From NCBI GenBank assembly GCA_011526375.1, contig WTIT01000068.1, positions 77,123-112,222 on the forward strand: 35,100 nt of DNA. The letters run 5' to 3'. This stretch comes from Methanobacteriota archaeon (GTDB taxonomy: Archaea; Thermoplasmatota; Poseidoniia; Poseidoniales; Poseidoniaceae). Shown here piece by piece: positions 32,083 through 35,100 of this stretch. Below the pieces are notes generated by a model. That model was not told the origin of the DNA and ran no database searches. It worked only from the letters and a program-made list of their open reading frames with translations. The stretch's first letter is position 1, and each line of letters opens with the position of its first letter. Both the position numbers and the translations under genes were made by a program.

Positions 32083-32463
32083 ATGACTCACAAGATTATT
32101 GTCGACAGTTGTGGCTGGGTGGCATTGATTGATGCTAAAATCAATCTTGATGTAGAGTTAGAAAGAATATTTGGAACATTTCAGTTGATTCTCTTAGATA
32201 GCGTTGATAATGAACTGAATAATCTAGAATCTAGTAGACCAAACAGAAAATCGTTACTATTAGAAATGCTTAGGAGTAAATCAAACTTGGTTTCGAGCAG
32301 CTTGAATTCTCATACTGATGATCAAATTTTTGATTTAGCATGTAGTGATTCATACTCAGTTTTGACTATTGACAAGATATTGAAAAAGCGATTATATGAG
32401 AGCGGCATTTCAGTAGTCGAGGTAGCGAAAAGTAACCACCTAAGGTTGATTGAAGGTCTATAG
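32083..32463 (+). CDS. PIN-domain protein (Fcf1/VapC9-like)
   Basis: IIVDSCGWVALIDAKINL...LLDSVDNELNNL...DDQIFDLACSDSYSVLTIDKILKKRL: PIN acidic residues; follows aIF2-gamma as often in archaea. Confidence 0.8.
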   Translation: MTHKIIVDSCGWVALIDAKINLDVELERIFGTFQLILLDSVDNELNNLESSRPNRKSLLLEMLRSKSNLVSSSLNSHTDDQIFDLACSDSYSVLTIDKILKKRLYESGISVVEVAKSNHLRLIEGL

Positions 32464-32468
32464 AACGA

Positions 32469-32768
32469 TTACGGCAGTGTAAATAAATTGTCATCTCCGT
32501 GACCATCAAGCAATTTTAACTTGATACCTGCATCTATCCATGCATGGGCATAATTTATCGCACCAAATGCCCTGATATAGTCGCCGTTCTCCATGAAATA
32601 ATTTGCATCACTTGTGTAATCATCTGCCATTCTTAGTAACACCGCTAACATCTCAGATTCTTGTGAACCGTCTGGATGAATGGGAGTTGCCTTCGCCCTT
32701 GCCAGTTTTGTTAGATTTAGATAATGCTGTAATTTCTCCTGAGAAATAGTATCCTGGATAACTTTCAC
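32469..32768 (-). CDS. DUF357-family protein
   Basis: MADDYTSDANYFMENGDYIRAFGAINYAHAWIDAGIKLKLL is characteristic of the short archaeal DUF357 family. Confidence 0.8.
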   Translation of the reverse strand: MKVIQDTISQEKLQHYLNLTKLARAKATPIHPDGSQESEMLAVLLRMADDYTSDANYFMENGDYIRAFGAINYAHAWIDAGIKLKLLDGHGDDNLFTLP

Positions 32769-33814
32769 TCTCCACCCTCCTTCTGTCTCTTCAATAGTCT
32801 TCTAACATCTTCCCTGCGTCCAAGTGCTTGATATAGTTCAACTGCTAGAGACAATCTGCCTTCTTCCTCTGCCTGAGATGCTCGATCAAAAATTACTTTC
32901 CTTTCATCCCAATTCCTCGCTAAGGCAGCCTCTGCAGCAGCTTGGAAACGACTTTCTCTCTCTGTGTTTGCAAGATGCGGTGCTTTCCACATCCTAACTA
33001 AACCATTTCTGGTTGCGGTAACCATGCTATCTGTAGTAACTTTCTGCAACAAGTCACCAAGATTCATGTTATTGCCTAGGATTGTATCATCCTCACCCTC
33101 TAATCCTGATAGTAAGTAGAGTAACCCTTCGATTCCCAAAACCCACCAGCCATCGCCACATCTTATGCCTTCCATAGGCTCTAGAGAATCGGATTGCAGT
33201 TTCTCGATATAATCCCATCCAAATGGATGAGGAACACCCTCCCAAATTTCTCCGGAACTTGTTTGTAATAATAGACGGCCTTGATCCAATCTTGATACCC
33301 AACTCCAAACCCTGTCTTCTAAGCATCGCTTTGAGTAATTGTTGCCAAGCCTACCACACCACAACTTTCCATCAGCGGATTGCCATAAAATATGTTCTCT
33401 ATCAAGCCAACCCACCAATCTCCTAATTTTTCCTGTTTGAAATCTTTTGATTCCGACACCTTCATGAGAGAATAAATGCATTTGGCCTTCTTTACCAGTC
33501 AATATCCAACCGCCACCTGGCCGATGTAAAACATCGGTGAATCCACCAAATGTGGACCTGCCGTCGTGCAGCATACTACCATCTGTAGTTGAGATTACAT
33601 AGAAACCATGAGCGGCGAGTGCTGCCAGTATACCGTTGTTGTAATTAATTGAATGAACTTTGAATGGTGTCTTTACTGACCACCTTATATCTCCATTAGA
33701 TTCAATTAACACCATTGTTAAACCATGACTAACTACAATTCCACCCTCAACTGCAGCAATTGCTGATATTCTCTCTGTGGCTTGCCAAGACCAAGATATA
33801 CTCCAAGACATCAT
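32765..33814 (-). CDS. Beta-propeller (WD40/PQQ-like) protein with C-terminal alpha-helical (TPR-like) segment
   Basis: Repeated hydrophobic-GxxW/L-type strands (GGIVVSHGLTMVLIESNGDIRWSV; GGWILTGKEGQMHLFSHEG; ILWQSADGKLWCGRL) then helical FQAAAEAALARNWDERKVIFDRASQAEEEGRLSLAVELYQALGRREDVRRLLKRQ. Confidence 0.65.
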   Translation of the reverse strand: MMSWSISWSWQATERISAIAAVEGGIVVSHGLTMVLIESNGDIRWSVKTPFKVHSINYNNGILAALAAHGFYVISTTDGSMLHDGRSTFGGFTDVLHRPGGGWILTGKEGQMHLFSHEGVGIKRFQTGKIRRLVGWLDREHILWQSADGKLWCGRLGNNYSKRCLEDRVWSWVSRLDQGRLLLQTSSGEIWEGVPHPFGWDYIEKLQSDSLEPMEGIRCGDGWWVLGIEGLLYLLSGLEGEDDTILGNNMNLGDLLQKVTTDSMVTATRNGLVRMWKAPHLANTERESRFQAAAEAALARNWDERKVIFDRASQAEEEGRLSLAVELYQALGRREDVRRLLKRQKEGGE

Positions 33815-35100
33815 TCATCACCTCCCATAATCCCCCAAGCAATAAGTTGGGCTTTCGCGGATTGAGTTAGTTTGTAATACCTGCTCCGTCCTTTAATACG
33901 CGCATCTAAGATACCAGCTTTTAGCAGCCTATTACTAATCTGAGACAATCTTGGACGCTTTATTCCTAAATGCTGAAGAATATCCTTATCGCTGGGTGAG
34001 TAGTCCCTTACTCTTGCAATAGAAAGCACATATGATTCAGTTGAATTGAGTGAGGAAAGTACGGAAGGATTCAATGGATAGTCAATTTTTTGTCCAAAAT
34101 TATTTGAAGACAAATTCATCATTTTTTCAAGAAAATTATCTTCAATTGGACTCTGATTAGAATTTGATTGATAAACTAAACTAGTCAGTATGCTAACCAA
34201 TTTCTGCATAGTTTGATTGTCGCTATCTAACTCTTCAAAAGATTCTGATTGTACGCTATCCTCAGGCTCAACAAACTGCAAATCATCATTTATTTCCATG
34301 CCTATTTCATCATGGATTAGTTCTGCAGAATTATGTTCTTCGAATTCTACCCTTTCTTCAGGTTGAATCATCTCTTTAGAAACCCATAACTCAGTACCAT
34401 GTTGATTGTGTTGATTGACCATTTCTTCAGGTTCCGATTTATCCATTTCATCAAAATCTCTTGTTCTACCTAAAAGGCCTCCAAATGCCCCTGCATTGAT
34501 GATTGGCTTGGGTTTAGAATCTGCAACAATAATCTCTCCTGTATCGGGATTGGCAGAATAAGCAAAGTCTTCTATTGGTTTATCTGAATCTTGAGATTCA
34601 GAGAGCCCATCTAAATCTAATTCAAATCCAAATGGATTAGCATCTGTTATCAAGTGATTTGTATTATCCTCGGCATCCCTTTCATCCCAAGGCACTGACG
34701 CATCAATAATCTCTGATTCATTGGTTGCAACAATATTTTGTAATTCATCCACAGAATGATTCGTGATTTGAGTATCTTGTGAGTGAGTTTGGACTGGTAA
34801 ATCTTGATCCTGTTCTCTAAAACCCGAATCTCTAAGTCGGTAATTATCAATTGCATCTCGCATGAATTTTACCACTTCTAGAGGTATACCTCCGGTCTTA
34901 TCATGAATTGCTTTGGCGTGATTAAAATCCAATTTAAACTCTTTATTACTAGCAGAGGTTATTCGTTTTTCGATTAGTGCCTGTACTTCATCTATTGATA
35001 ATTGAGTTAATGTTTCAACATTATCAAAACTATGCAATACGTTATCTTGAATATTCATCCTTTGCTTTGATTCAACTACAACAACAATCACGGCTTGTAG
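33811..35100 (-). CDS. C-terminal part of an AAA+ ATPase-like protein with acidic linker and winged-helix domain (5' end outside window)
   Basis: Reverse frame stays open to the window edge (LQAVIVVVVESKQRMNIQDNVLHSFDNVETLTQLSIDEVQALIEKRI...KTGGIPLEVVKFMRDAI = post-Walker/lid region); C-terminal wHTH ILQHLGIKRPRLSQISNRLLKAGILDARIKGRSRYYKLT. Confidence 0.65.
   Translation of the reverse strand, partial: LQAVIVVVVESKQRMNIQDNVLHSFDNVETLTQLSIDEVQALIEKRITSASNKEFKLDFNHAKAIHDKTGGIPLEVVKFMRDAIDNYRLRDSGFREQDQDLPVQTHSQDTQITNHSVDELQNIVATNESEIIDASVPWDERDAEDNTNHLITDANPFGFELDLDGLSESQDSDKPIEDFAYSANPDTGEIIVADSKPKPIINAGAFGGLLGRTRDFDEMDKSEPEEMVNQHNQHGTELWVSKEMIQPEERVEFEEHNSAELIHDEIGMEINDDLQFVEPEDSVQSESFEELDSDNQTMQKLVSILTSLVYQSNSNQSPIEDNFLEKMMNLSSNNFGQKIDYPLNPSVLSSLNSTESYVLSIARVRDYSPSDKDILQHLGIKRPRLSQISNRLLKAGILDARIKGRSRYYKLTQSAKAQLIAWGIMGGDE

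Noticed and set aside
32083-32463. PIN protein as a toxin of a toxin-antitoxin pair
   Set aside because: No small antitoxin ORF is adjacent; location after S6e and aIF2-gamma fits the conserved archaeal translation-linked PIN gene.

Overview
The window is an archaeal chromosomal segment. Orc1/Cdc6, Dph2, ribosomal protein S6e, aIF2-gamma and a DUF357 protein fix the domain. Bacterial-type gyrase, PKD-rich secreted peptidases and strings of leaderless-looking promoters suggest a marine Euryarchaeota/Thermoplasmatota lineage of the Poseidoniales (MGII) type; that lineage call is inference, not proven here. I support about 28 protein-coding genes and no rRNA, tRNA, CRISPR array or transposon. 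No obvious defence or mobile island is present. The oddities most worth checking are: (1) a GyrA whose C-terminus ends in a canonical EF-hand loop, with a separate EF-hand protein elsewhere in the window; (2) a GcvH-like protein lacking the lipoyl-lysine; (3) a thymidylate kinase with an atypical Walker A and a ~235-aa uncharacterised C-terminal extension; (4) a class II (bacterial-type) CCA-adding-like nucleotidyltransferase in an archaeon; (5) a translationally coupled DUF357 / beta-propeller+alpha-helical / AAA-wHTH gene set at the right edge; (6) a long gyrB-aroD divergent intergenic region with repeated motifs. All family calls come from reading motifs by eye; no database search was run.
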